This document shows positions 8,467 through 15,714 of a stretch of 30,989 nt of DNA, piece by piece. Below the pieces are notes generated by a model. It was given only the letters and a program-made list of their open reading frames with translations, was not told the origin of the DNA and did not search any database. Numbering within the stretch: position 1 is the stretch's first letter; every line of letters begins with the position of its first letter. This DNA is from Verrucomicrobiota bacterium (GTDB lineage Bacteria; Verrucomicrobiota; Verrucomicrobiia; Limisphaerales; JAEYXS01). The DNA is taken from the NCBI GenBank assembly GCA_023431185.1, contig JAEYXS010000044.1, positions 1-30,989 on the forward strand. Direction: 5' to 3'. Position numbers and translations under genes: made by a program.

Positions 8467-8592
8467 TTACCAGCTACACCAAGTCGCAACCATCCTTCTC
8501 ACTTCCTCAATCGACACTACCATCCCATCCCTCAATTGCGCTCTCCCCTTATCTAACGACGCCAACAATCGCTTTTCTTCCTCCTCCGTCAT
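8467..8592 (-). CDS. Small acidic antitoxin-like protein (orphan)
   Basis: A 41-residue reading frame starting MTEEEEKRLLASLDKGRAQL and ending ...MVVSIEEVRRMVATWCSW. The pattern (short acidic helix, then DGMVVSIEEVRRM) resembles the antitoxin half of ParD/ParE- or addiction-module-type pairs. The frame is open upstream to an ATG at 8661, but codons before 8616 are made of the heptamer repeat at 8618-8652, so a later start (8592, or 8616) is more sensible. No toxin-sized gene follows on either side, so if it is an antitoxin it is an orphan. It lies just downstream of the DUF1501 gene on the same strand. Family assignment is inference. Confidence 0.45.
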   Translation of the reverse strand: MTEEEEKRLLASLDKGRAQLRDGMVVSIEEVRRMVATWCSW

Positions 8593-8617
8593 TTCCGATT
8601 CTTCATCCCTCTCCATT

Positions 8618-8652
8618 CGATGTTCGAAGTTGGGTGTTGGATGTTCGATGTT
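8618..8652. repeat. Heptamer tandem repeat (5 units of C/G-GATGTT type)
   Basis: Five consecutive 7-mers read CGATGTT, CGAAGTT, GGGTGTT, GGATGTT, CGATGTT, followed by TCC. The block ends 8 nt beyond the stop codon of the DUF1501 gene (stop at 8661, minus strand). Related blocks occur at 13175-13188 and 16943-16963, all ending in GTTTCC. Confidence 0.8.
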
Positions 8653-8660
8653 TCCCCACA

Positions 8661-10094
8661 CTACGCGATGATCTCTTTTACCACATGCCCGTGCACATCC
8701 GTGAGCCGGAAATCACGGCCATCATAACGATACGTCAGCTTCTCGTGATCCAAGCCTAGCAGATGCAAGATGGTCGCGTGCAGATCGTGCATGTGCACCT
8801 TGTCCTGCACGGCGAAATGGCCGAACTCATCCGTCTCGCCGTAGCTGAAGCCCGGCTTCACACCACCGCCCGCGAGCCACACGGTGAATCCGTTCGCGTT
8901 GTGATCGCGGCCCGTGCCGTTCTTCTCCGCATAAGGCGTGCGACCGAACTCCGCGCCCCACCACACGATCGTGTCCTCCAAGAGACCGCGTTGCTTCAAG
9001 TCCTGCAACAGGCCTGCGATCGGCTTGTCCACCGCCTTCGCATGCTGTTCGTGCTTCGGCAGATTCGAGTGCTGGTCCCAAGCCGGGTTCGCCGAGTTGT
9101 CGCCGTAGGTCACCTGGATGTAGCGCACGCCGGATTCCGCCATGCGCCGGGCCAGCAGGCATTGCCGGCCGAAATTATCCGTCTCCTTCTCGCCGATGCC
9201 ATACATCGCCAGTGTGGCGGGCGATTCGTTCGCCGTGTCGATCACGCCCGGAGCCGCGCCCTGCATGCGCCAGGCGAGTTCGTAGGAGTTGATCACCGCT
9301 TCCAGCTCACCATCGCCCGGATGCTGCTTCATCTGTTCCGCGTTGAGCGATTGCAACAGGTCGAACTGCCGCCGTTGCGAGGCCATGTCGAGCCCGGCAT
9401 TCTTCAAGTTGCGGATGGTCGCCTCCGCGGCCGGTGAACCCGCTTTGCCCAAGGCCGTGCCTTGGAAGACCGGCGGCAGGAAGGCCGTGCCGAAATTGCG
9501 CGGCCCGCCATTCCCGCTGGACGGACTGATCGTCACGAAGCCCGGCATGTTGTCATTCTCCGTGCCCAGACCATAGGTGATCCAGGAACCCATCGAGGGC
9601 CGGATGAAATTCGTCGCACCCGTGTGCAGGAACAGCGTCGCCGGTCCGTGTGCGATGCCTTCCGTCTGCATCGACTTGATGAAGCACAGTTCATCCGAGT
9701 GCTTCGCCATCTCCGGGAACAGGTCGGAGGCCCAGCGACCACACTGGCCGTATTGCTTGAAATCCCACAACGGCTTCATGATGCGCTGCTGCGAAGCGAC
9801 CTTGTTGCCCGAGTTCGCGATCTTCCGCGAATCCATGAAGTCCCGCATCTCACCATCGCGCTGGGTCAGGATGGGCTTGTAATCGAACGTATCGACATGA
9901 CTCGGCCCGCCTTGCATGAAGATGAAAATGACGCGCTTGGCCTTCGGCTTGAAATGCGGCGTCTTCGCGGCGAGCGGATTCTTCGTCACCGCGGCGGCGG
10001 CCTTGTTGGCCATGCCCGCGAGCGCGAGGTAACCGAACCCGCACGCGATGTTCTTCAGCGCACTCCGCCGGCTCTGCATATAAGGCGTCAGCAT
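8661..10094 (-). CDS. DUF1501 family Tat-exported protein
   Basis: A 477-residue protein of the DUF1501 family (alkaline phosphatase/sulfatase-like fold), abundant in planctomycetes and Verrucomicrobia. The N-terminus has a twin-arginine signal (SRRSALKNIACGFGYLALAG, R9-R10), so export is by Tat. Family landmarks include KAKRVIFIFMQGGPSHVDTFDYKP, LCFIKSMQTEGIAHGPATLF, GSWITYGLGTENDNMPGFV, RYIQVTYGDN, VWWGAEFGRTPYAEKNGTGR DHN and HATILHLLGLDHEKLTYRYDGRDFRLTDVHG near the C-terminus. It starts 22 nt after the stop of the PSCyt/DUF1553 gene, the standard arrangement for this pair, which is presumed to act together in the periplasm on an unknown (possibly polysaccharide) substrate. The domain is full length. 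Confidence 0.95.
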   Translation of the reverse strand: MLTPYMQSRRSALKNIACGFGYLALAGMANKAAAAVTKNPLAAKTPHFKPKAKRVIFIFMQGGPSHVDTFDYKPILTQRDGEMRDFMDSRKIANSGNKVASQQRIMKPLWDFKQYGQCGRWASDLFPEMAKHSDELCFIKSMQTEGIAHGPATLFLHTGATNFIRPSMGSWITYGLGTENDNMPGFVTISPSSGNGGPRNFGTAFLPPVFQGTALGKAGSPAAEATIRNLKNAGLDMASQRRQFDLLQSLNAEQMKQHPGDGELEAVINSYELAWRMQGAAPGVIDTANESPATLAMYGIGEKETDNFGRQCLLARRMAESGVRYIQVTYGDNSANPAWDQHSNLPKHEQHAKAVDKPIAGLLQDLKQRGLLEDTIVWWGAEFGRTPYAEKNGTGRDHNANGFTVWLAGGGVKPGFSYGETDEFGHFAVQDKVHMHDLHATILHLLGLDHEKLTYRYDGRDFRLTDVHGHVVKEIIA

Positions 10095-10116
10095 ATCTTT
10101 TCCTCTCTCAAATCGA

Positions 10117-13032
10117 TCAATTCAAATACCGGAAATCCAGGCTCGCGAACAGCGCCTGGTAGAACTGTCCCCACAGCTCCTCGCGGTTCGCATCCGTCGC
10201 CTGCGTCACAAATCTCAAAGCCACCTCGCGCTCGCCCGAGGTCGGCGGACGGCCCATCGCGCTGCGATACGCCCGTTCGATCTTCGCCGTGTCATCGCCC
10301 GCTTCCGTGAGCAGCTTCTTCGCCGCCAGTTGCGCCTGCTCCACCACGAACGGATGGTTCATCAGATACAACGCCTGCGGCGGCACCGTGCTGGTGTTGC
10401 GTTTGCCCACCACCATGCTCGGGTCCGCGAAATCGAACGCCTCGAAGATGTCCGGCAGCGAATTCCGCAGCACCGGCATATACACGCTGCGCCGCGTCTC
10501 GTCGTGCTTGTAGTTATAGTCCGCGTTGATCTCCTTCATCGTGTTGCCGCCCATGGTCAATTGCAACTGCCCGCTCAGGCTCACGATGGTGTCCCGGATC
10601 TGCTCCGCTTCCAGCCGGCGCCGGTTCGCGTGGCTCAGCAATCTGTTCTCCGGGTCCGTCTGCTTCGCCGCTCCGCTCGCCACTGAGGACATCTGGTAAG
10701 CGCGTGACAGCATCAGTTCCCGCACCAGCTTCTTCGTGGACCAGCCTTCCTCCATGAACTTCACCGCCAGATGATCCAGCAACTCCGGATGTGATGGTGC
10801 CTCGCCCGTGGTGCCGAAATTATCCACTGAGCGCACAATGCCCTCGCCGAAGAGCCAATGCCAGGTGCGGTTCACATACACCCGCGCCGTGAGCGGATTG
10901 TTCCGGCTCGCAAGCCATTCGCCCAGTTCCAGACGCCCGCTCTGCTTCTCCGGGATAGCCGGGGCTTGCCCGTAAGTCGCCACCTGCATGAAGCCGCGCG
11001 GCACCTTCTCCCCCAGCGTATGCACGCTGCCGCGGATGTGGACATAGGTATCACCCGGCTCCTTCTCTTCTTCTACGCCCATCACCTTGGGCCGCACCAC
11101 GCCGGAGGCCGTGAGCTGTTTCATCTCGGCCTCCATGCGTTTCACCTGCGCCGCCATGGCCGCCGCTTCCTGATCCTTCTTCGAGTTAGGCGCCTCGGCT
11201 TTGTCCGCCGACGCCAGTGTCACCACCGGTTGCAATTCCTCCACCGGAATGAACTGCACGGCATCCGCGCCGACGATGCCCTCCGTGCCTTCATTCGACA
11301 CCAGCACAAAACCCGCGCCGCCCTTCTCAAAGCGATGTCTGCCCAGCGAGACAAACCGTCCCATGATCGGCGGCGCTTCCTTCTGGTTGATCTGCAAGAC
11401 CACTTCGCCATCCGCCGTGAAAACCGTGACCGGCACACTTGTGGCGCGATTCGCCGCATGCACATAAGCCAGGCGCACTTCGTAATTGCCCGTCTTGCGG
11501 ATTTCCGGTGCGAAGGTCAGCGTCTTCTTGCCCTTGTCGCTTTCCGCATCGTGCAGGAAGCCGTCCCCGATGAATGACTTCGAATACACCGAATGCGTCC
11601 ACTCACCCACGCGCTTCGCCTGCGTGTCATCCACCACCACGCCCGGCAGATCTTCCGGCGCGACGATCTTCGGCATCTTCTCCGAGCCCTTGTTGATCGT
11701 GGCCGTCGCCAGCTTGCTTTGCTTGGCCTTCAGTTCCTTCAATTCCTTCTCCAGCGCGGCCACCGCTTTCTCATGCGCCTTCGCCTTCGCCTCTTCCTCC
11801 GGCGGCAACGGCATGCTCACCTCCACCCAGCGCGAGACGTTCGCCGTCTCCAGCGAGCGCGTGCTGCGGAGGATGCCCGCCATCGCGTAATAATCTTTCG
11901 TCGGGATGGGATCGAACTTGTGGTCATGGCAGCGCGCGCAACCGAACGTCTGCCCCATGAAGGTCTTGCCCAGCGTATCGAGCTGCTCATCCACCACATC
12001 CATCGCGAGCTGCTTCTTGTCCTGCTCCTCCAGCGTCGTGTTGCCCATCGCCAGAAAGGCCGTGCCATGGATCTGCCGTTGCCGCTGCTCGATGCTGCCC
12101 GTCATCAGATCACCCGCCACATGCTCCTGCACGAACTGGTTGAACGGCACATCCTTGTTGAACGAATCGATGACATAGTCCCGATACCGCCACGCTTCCT
12201 TGTAAACCAGACCGCGCAACGTCACCGACTCCGCGTAACGCACCACATCCAGCCAGTGCCGTCCCCAACGCTCACCAAAATGCGGCGACGCCAGCAACCC
12301 GTCCACCAGCTTCTCATACGCGTTCGGCGACTTGTCCTGCACGAAGGCATCGATCTGTTCCGGTGTGGGCGGCAGACCGATGAGATCAAAATAAACCCGC
12401 CGCGCCAACGTCGCCCGGTCCGCATCCGCGCTCGGCTTGAGATTCTTCGCCTCCAGTTTCGCGAGAAGGAACTTGTCCACGTCACCCCGTGACCACACGG
12501 TATCTTTCACCGCCGGAGCCGCCACTTTTTGCGGCGGCTTATACGACCAGAAATTCCGCCCCTCTTCCACCGACATCCCGCTCTTCGCCAGCGTGATCTT
12601 GTGCGTGCGCGGGTCCGGGGCACCCATCTTCACCCACTGCTCCAGCGCCGCGATCTCGGTCTGCGGCAGCTTGTTCTTCGGCGGCATCTGGAAGTCCGTG
12701 TCGTGATACTGCACCGCCTTGATCACTAAAGATTTTTCCAAGTCCCCCGGGATGATGGCCGGTCCCGTATCGCCACCTTTTTTCCAACCCTCCGCCGTAT
12801 CCAGCAGCAAGCCACCCTTCACCTTCTTATCCGCCGCATGACACTCATAGCAGCGCTCCACCAGAATCGGCCGGATTTTCTTCTCGAAAAAGTCCACGCC
12901 CGCAGCATCTTGCGCAAACAGGCCGGGAGCGGAGAGCGCCACCGCACTCAAACTGAAGAGAGAAAAGAAGACACGCAGCCCGCCGGGAGGACGGACAGCA
13001 GACCGGGGTTTCTGGTCACACTGCGGGGACAT
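10117..13032 (-). CDS. PSCyt1-DUF1549-DUF1553 cytochrome c protein with golvesin-like insertion
   Basis: The frame extends to 13296, but M at 13032 is preferred (971 residues): it leads into a signal peptide (GGLRVFFSLFSLSAVALSAP, about 18-37), and the upstream codons lie in repeat DNA. Domains in order: planctomycete cytochrome c PSCyt1 with heme site CYECH (61-65) and probable Met ligand in FQMPPK; DUF1549/PSCyt2 with DLIGLPPTPEQIDAFV and a second CXXCH (CARCHDHKFDPIP, 365-369); a coiled coil (about 411-442); a golvesin C-terminal-like beta domain (about 464-597, from VVVDDTQAKRV to VGADAVQF); a second short coiled coil; then DUF1553/PSD1 (about 695-960, LGEWLASRNNPLTARVYVNR). It is an exported, probably heme-bearing partner of the DUF1501 protein. 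Biochemical function of the family is unproven. Confidence 0.93.
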   Translation of the reverse strand: MSPQCDQKPRSAVRPPGGLRVFFSLFSLSAVALSAPGLFAQDAAGVDFFEKKIRPILVERCYECHAADKKVKGGLLLDTAEGWKKGGDTGPAIIPGDLEKSLVIKAVQYHDTDFQMPPKNKLPQTEIAALEQWVKMGAPDPRTHKITLAKSGMSVEEGRNFWSYKPPQKVAAPAVKDTVWSRGDVDKFLLAKLEAKNLKPSADADRATLARRVYFDLIGLPPTPEQIDAFVQDKSPNAYEKLVDGLLASPHFGERWGRHWLDVVRYAESVTLRGLVYKEAWRYRDYVIDSFNKDVPFNQFVQEHVAGDLMTGSIEQRQRQIHGTAFLAMGNTTLEEQDKKQLAMDVVDEQLDTLGKTFMGQTFGCARCHDHKFDPIPTKDYYAMAGILRSTRSLETANVSRWVEVSMPLPPEEEAKAKAHEKAVAALEKELKELKAKQSKLATATINKGSEKMPKIVAPEDLPGVVVDDTQAKRVGEWTHSVYSKSFIGDGFLHDAESDKGKKTLTFAPEIRKTGNYEVRLAYVHAANRATSVPVTVFTADGEVVLQINQKEAPPIMGRFVSLGRHRFEKGGAGFVLVSNEGTEGIVGADAVQFIPVEELQPVVTLASADKAEAPNSKKDQEAAAMAAQVKRMEAEMKQLTASGVVRPKVMGVEEEKEPGDTYVHIRGSVHTLGEKVPRGFMQVATYGQAPAIPEKQSGRLELGEWLASRNNPLTARVYVNRTWHWLFGEGIVRSVDNFGTTGEAPSHPELLDHLAVKFMEEGWSTKKLVRELMLSRAYQMSSVASGAAKQTDPENRLLSHANRRRLEAEQIRDTIVSLSGQLQLTMGGNTMKEINADYNYKHDETRRSVYMPVLRNSLPDIFEAFDFADPSMVVGKRNTSTVPPQALYLMNHPFVVEQAQLAAKKLLTEAGDDTAKIERAYRSAMGRPPTSGEREVALRFVTQATDANREELWGQFYQALFASLDFRYLN

Positions 13033-13135
13033 TTTCACGAATATAAGTCCTTGCCGCACAAAATTGGACAAAAATCTTCCAGAAACAGAACCAAAGGGTT
13101 TACCCGCCACCTTTACAGAAAATTCCCTCCCACAA

Positions 13136-13162
13136 GTCCTATCGGTCCCATTGGACCCATTC
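13136..13162. repeat. Nonamer tandem repeat (3 units of GTCCCATTG type)
   Basis: GTCCTATCG, GTCCCATTG and GACCCATTC follow one another without gaps. Immediately after comes a two-unit heptamer block (CGATGTT GGACGTT, 13175-13188). These lie upstream of the PSCyt start and inside the discarded N-terminal extension of that frame. Confidence 0.7.
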
Positions 13163-13344
13163 CCCGTTTCCTCTCGATGTTGGACGTTTCCTGGAAAATA
13201 AACTCCTGTCTTAGCCTTGGTCTTCACCTTGCCTCCCGCGCCGACCGCTTCCGGTCTCCCTTGATACACTCCTTGCATCAAATATATAGACGCCACGGAA
13301 CCGAAAAAGTTTCAGAAAAATCAGATAATTTTCACCCCAGAAAA

Positions 13345-13412
13345 CTGCGCCAAAATGTCCCACCATTTGCAGCCTAAAAACACCCCCTCCAACCTGCGCC
13401 ATTTTGTCCCAC
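13345..13412. repeat. 19-nt direct repeat upstream of the PSCyt operon
   Basis: CTGCGCCAAAATGTCCCAC (13345-13363) and CTGCGCCATTTTGTCCCAC (13394-13412) agree at 16 of 19 positions, offset by 49 nt. The only difference is the core AAA versus TTT. They are about 310-380 nt upstream of the PSCyt start. This could be a pair of protein-binding sites or just another interspersed repeat. Confidence 0.55.
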
Positions 13413-13494
13413 TTAAAGTCCGCCGAAGCATAAAGCCCCGTGCTGTCCGGCATCCTGCCGGCAGAAAGTAAGCGCCCGACGAATCACACACCTC

Positions 13495-13524
13495 TTTGGA
13501 GTGCTGAGGCTTGCCGCAGCTTTT
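13495..13524. repeat. Interspersed hairpin repeat, copy 1
   Basis: A 30-nt element (TTTGGAGTGC... to ...CAGCTTTT) matching 28044-28073 at 27 of 30 positions. It folds as a stem around GGCTTGCC. One base pair of the stem changes from T-A here to G-C in the other copy, a compensatory difference. Confidence 0.75.
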
Positions 13525-13570
13525 CACCACGCACCGATCAAGTCGGCCTGCCGCCGCAGCTCCCCGTCAT

Positions 13571-13661
13571 CCTGAAGGGATGCCAGAAAGTAGCCGGCGG
13601 TTGAGCCCGCAGCGGGCGATACCTCCGGTGCACGCCCTAAAAAAACCGCACCCTGAAGGGG
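13571..13661 (-). repeat. Left inverted repeat flanking the transposase (REP-like)
   Basis: Read on the minus strand this element (CCCCTTCAGGGTGCGG..., then a T-run, ACCGGAGGTATCGC, a GC-rich hairpin, CAACCGCCGGCTAC, TTCTGGCATCCC) parallels the plus-strand element at 14149-14232. Within it CCTGAAGGG(A/G)TGCCAGA occurs twice as a direct repeat (13571-13587 and 13652-13668), 81 nt apart. Such palindromic units are what REP-associated transposases typically recognise. Confidence 0.8.
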
Positions 13662-13682
13662 TGCCAGAACACTCCCAAATCC

Positions 13683-14126
13683 TCACTCCAAATACTTCGC
13701 GTCATACCTTACCCCGTTCTTCTCCAGCAACCGTTTCAACTCCTCACTGAACGTAGCCTTCCGATGATGCGCTTCCTGACCCGCAATATAACGGCGCACT
13801 GCCGTACAATGCGTCCAACTCACACTGAAAATCGCATAACCCTCCTGCCATTCGAAATCTGGCTCATGCTTTTCCGCTGCCCAAATAGACGCTGCTTTCT
13901 TTAACTCCCGAACCAACTCCGCCGGCGCAATGGTTGTCTTGAGGCTTATCAGCAAATGGACGTGGTCCTCCACGCCGCCAACGGTTTCTGCCACACCACC
14001 CAACGCACGAACCGTTCCGCCCATGTATTGATGCAAATCATCTATCCAACCCCGCTTGATATACGGACACCGGTCCTTCGTGCTGAAAACTACGTGATGG
14101 TGAAGGCTATAAAATGTAGAACCCAT
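13683..14126 (-). mobile_element. REP-associated tyrosine transposase (RAYT, IS200-like TnpA)
   Basis: A 147-residue Y1 transposase of the IS200/IS605 TnpA (REP-associated) group. The opening STFYSLHHHVVFSTKDRCP is the family hallmark. The HUH metal site is DHVHLL (H55, H57), and the candidate nucleophilic tyrosine is Y113 in VRRYIAGQEAHHRKATF. Length agrees with complete members, so it may be functional. A good Shine-Dalgarno (AAGGAGA) sits 6-7 nt before the ATG. It lies between inverted ~85-90 bp copies of a REP-like repeat (13571-13661 and 14149-14232), as expected for a domesticated or mobile RAYT locus. There is no TnpB. Enzymes of this class cut and join single-stranded DNA at the hairpin repeats. 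Confidence 0.93.
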
Positions 14127-14148
14127 ATTGTTTCTCCTTTCTCTGGCC

Positions 14149-14232
14149 CCCCTTCAAGGTGCGCTTTTTTTGTCCCTCAACCGGAGGTGTCGCTACGCTC
14201 AACCTCCGGCTACCTTCTGTCAACCCTCCGGG
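14149..14232 (+). repeat. Right inverted repeat flanking the transposase (REP-like)
   Basis: Plus-strand copy of the element whose minus-strand partner lies at 13571-13661. Shared blocks in the same order are CCCCTTCA.GGTGCG, a T-run, ACCGGAGGT.TCGC, GCTCAACC.CCGGCTAC.TTCTG, and CCCT. Internally ACCGGAGGT and ACCTCCGG can pair around GTCGCTACGCTCA. It begins 23 nt upstream of the transposase start. Confidence 0.8.
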
Positions 14233-14261
14233 TTGGTGTCCGCATTACTTACCGAATTCCG

Positions 14262-14306
14262 CTAGTACGGCAGCACCTCACTCAACGAACCCTTAAATCT
14301 CCTATG
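14262..14306 (-). pseudogene. Remnant of a carbohydrate ABC permease C-terminus
   Basis: On the minus strand the codons read HRRFKGSLSEVLPY and then TAG. The MalG-type permease at 15715-16551 ends HRRFKSSLSEVLPH, so 12 of 14 residues agree, and the DNA is similar over the same stretch. The similarity stops at the stop codon and upstream merges into the end of the 14309-15106 gene (its stop overlaps at 14309-14311). This looks like the tail of a second permease copy, or a duplicated fragment. Confidence 0.7.
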
Positions 14307-14308
14307 CG

Positions 14309-15106
14309 TCACTCTGCTTTCCGTTCCGCCCGCACCGGCTGTTTCTCCGCCACCAGCGTCAGCTTCACCTCACTGGGACTGCCATTGCTGATGGTGTAAA
14401 CGCACTTCTCAAAACCCGGCATGGTGAAGTAAATCGTGACCGGCTCTACAGCTACTCCCTTGATGCTATATGCCGGATTCCGTTCACCGTCAAAATCAGG
14501 CGCCATTGCCAGCTTGGGTAAATCCTTGCCATCCAAGCGCTCTGTCAACCCGATCGCGCGATAAGTAATAGGTCCCATCAACGGCCCCTTGGGTTCCGTT
14601 TGAAACGTGAACCTGCTGGACACAGGATATGCTCTCTCCATTCGCGACTCTTGAACACTCGACGGAAGCGCGAGCACCAGTCCCAAGAGGCCAAACAACG
14701 ACGTCCATCTGAGCGTCATACGGGTGTTCAACGTGCTCTCCCGGCACCAGGCACGGGCCTCTGCCGATTTTACGCACCAGAAGACAACGCCCCCTAAAAC
14801 GAAATACATCAACGTTTTCGTCCATACGGAAAAATCCTCCAGCCAAGCTCTTTCGCCAGTGATAAGTTCAGCCGTCAAACCGAAATTGATCAACCCCGTT
14901 AGGCCGGACAACAGCATTATCCAAAATCGGGAGATCTCAAAGCCTTTCAAAAGGCCGTAACCGAGCATTATCCCAAATATGAAACCGCTGTAGAGATTAT
15001 AAAGACCATGCAAGGCAGGCACTATCATCTCCGCAAACACACTCCCGCTGTAGGCAATCGTGATACCCGCCGCAAGCAACACACTTATTGGAGGTTGTTC
15101 TTTCAT
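14309..15106 (-). CDS. Uncharacterised membrane protein with C-terminal beta domain (paralogue of 7586-8374)
   Basis: A 265-residue protein with about four hydrophobic helices (near residues 9-28, 38-52, 62-80, 93-112), a fifth hydrophobic segment near 133-150, and a soluble C-terminal half. It shares MKxQPPxSVLL, the GLLKGxxxSRFWxxLLSG block, an AxxWC segment and YTIxNGSPxEVxLT with the protein at 7586-8374. It is not related to any family I can name. Base composition is visibly more AT-rich than the neighbouring ABC genes, consistent with acquired or fast-evolving DNA. It lies 59 nt downstream of the 143-residue gene, probably in the same transcript, and ends beside the permease remnant. 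Confidence 0.75.
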   Translation of the reverse strand: MKEQPPISVLLAAGITIAYSGSVFAEMIVPALHGLYNLYSGFIFGIMLGYGLLKGFEISRFWIMLLSGLTGLINFGLTAELITGERAWLEDFSVWTKTLMYFVLGGVVFWCVKSAEARAWCRESTLNTRMTLRWTSLFGLLGLVLALPSSVQESRMERAYPVSSRFTFQTEPKGPLMGPITYRAIGLTERLDGKDLPKLAMAPDFDGERNPAYSIKGVAVEPVTIYFTMPGFEKCVYTISNGSPSEVKLTLVAEKQPVRAERKAE

Positions 15107-15165
15107 GGCACTATTTCCTTGGCTTCATAAAACCATGCTTGGAATCAAAAGCCATCACGAAATCC

Positions 15166-15597
15166 CTACCATTCCTGCTTGCGAATCCCGATCAGCACCG
15201 TCTTGAAACTCTCATCCGCCACCTGCAAGGCAATGTTCGCCTGCCGCGCTGAATAGACTGACATTGGCAAACCGCTCACGGTAGCCGCCTGATTGATATG
15301 CGGCGTCCCCCAGATCACCGCGAACTCCGCATTGATCGCCGCCTGGTTAGCCCCATATGCGCTCAGCACAAAACCCTGCTCATCCGTGCGGATATGCCAG
15401 AACCTGGCCGTCGGCAACTTCAGTTTGGCCGGTAGATTCGTGGCCCCGATCCGTTGCAACTCCAGTTCCACCCGCCCGCTGAAATCCCCCATCCCCATGC
15501 TGGGCTCCTTACCGCCAAACGTCGAAAGCAGCAACACCACTCCGATGGAAACAAAGAACAAAGCAGTTCCAATCAGAAATTTTCGCTTGGGCCTCAT
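15166..15597 (-). CDS. Hypothetical membrane-anchored protein
   Basis: A 143-residue protein with a basic N-terminus and one hydrophobic segment (KRKFLIGTALFFVSIGVVLLL, about residues 4-24), then a soluble domain of about 115 residues. The anchor suggests an inner-membrane or exported protein; there is no lipobox cysteine. I recognise no family. It sits between the MalG-type permease (117 nt upstream) and the membrane protein at 14309-15106 on the same strand, so it may be co-transcribed with either. Confidence 0.65.
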   Translation of the reverse strand: MRPKRKFLIGTALFFVSIGVVLLLSTFGGKEPSMGMGDFSGRVELELQRIGATNLPAKLKLPTARFWHIRTDEQGFVLSAYGANQAAINAEFAVIWGTPHINQAATVSGLPMSVYSARQANIALQVADESFKTVLIGIRKQEW

Positions 15598-15681
15598 GGC
15601 TTCTATACGCCATTGAACCGTGATCCACCCAACATGCCGATTACGAAATCACCACCGTTTTGCAACCCTGCCCCCAATTCC

Positions 15682-15705
15682 GTGTATTCTGCGTATTCCG
15701 CGGTT
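15682..15705. repeat. Nonamer repeat (GTGTATTCT GCGTATTCC GCGGTT)
   Basis: Two 9-mers plus GCGGTT, ending 10 nt before the stop codon position of the MalG-type permease (15715). The same arrangement (GCGTATTTC GTGTATTTC GCGGTT) recurs at 30826-30848. Confidence 0.7.
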
Positions 15706-15714
15706 CGCACTTGC

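Larger units (their letters stand above)
13033..13682. other. Repeat-dense intergenic region
   Basis: About 650 bp without a convincing gene between the PSCyt gene and the transposase. It carries, in order: tandem nonamers (13136-13162), heptamers (13175-13188), a 19-nt direct repeat (13345-13363 and 13394-13412), a hairpin repeat (13495-13524) and the left inverted repeat of the transposase element (13571-13661). Around 13451-13476 there is a degenerate echo of the same repeat (CATCCTG...CAGAAAGTA). The PSCyt promoter should lie near 13033-13330, but I cannot place it. Confidence 0.7.

Noticed and set aside
8375..8592. A toxin-antitoxin pair at the small acidic ORF
   Set aside because: No toxin-sized partner gene lies upstream or downstream; only an orphan antitoxin-like ORF can be claimed.
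13033..13296. N-terminal extension of the PSCyt protein
   Set aside because: The 88 extra residues come from repeat DNA, and the signal peptide begins after the later start.
13345..13412. Sigma-54 promoter in the 19-nt direct repeat
   Set aside because: The reverse strand has TGGGAC but no TTGC at the required spacing.
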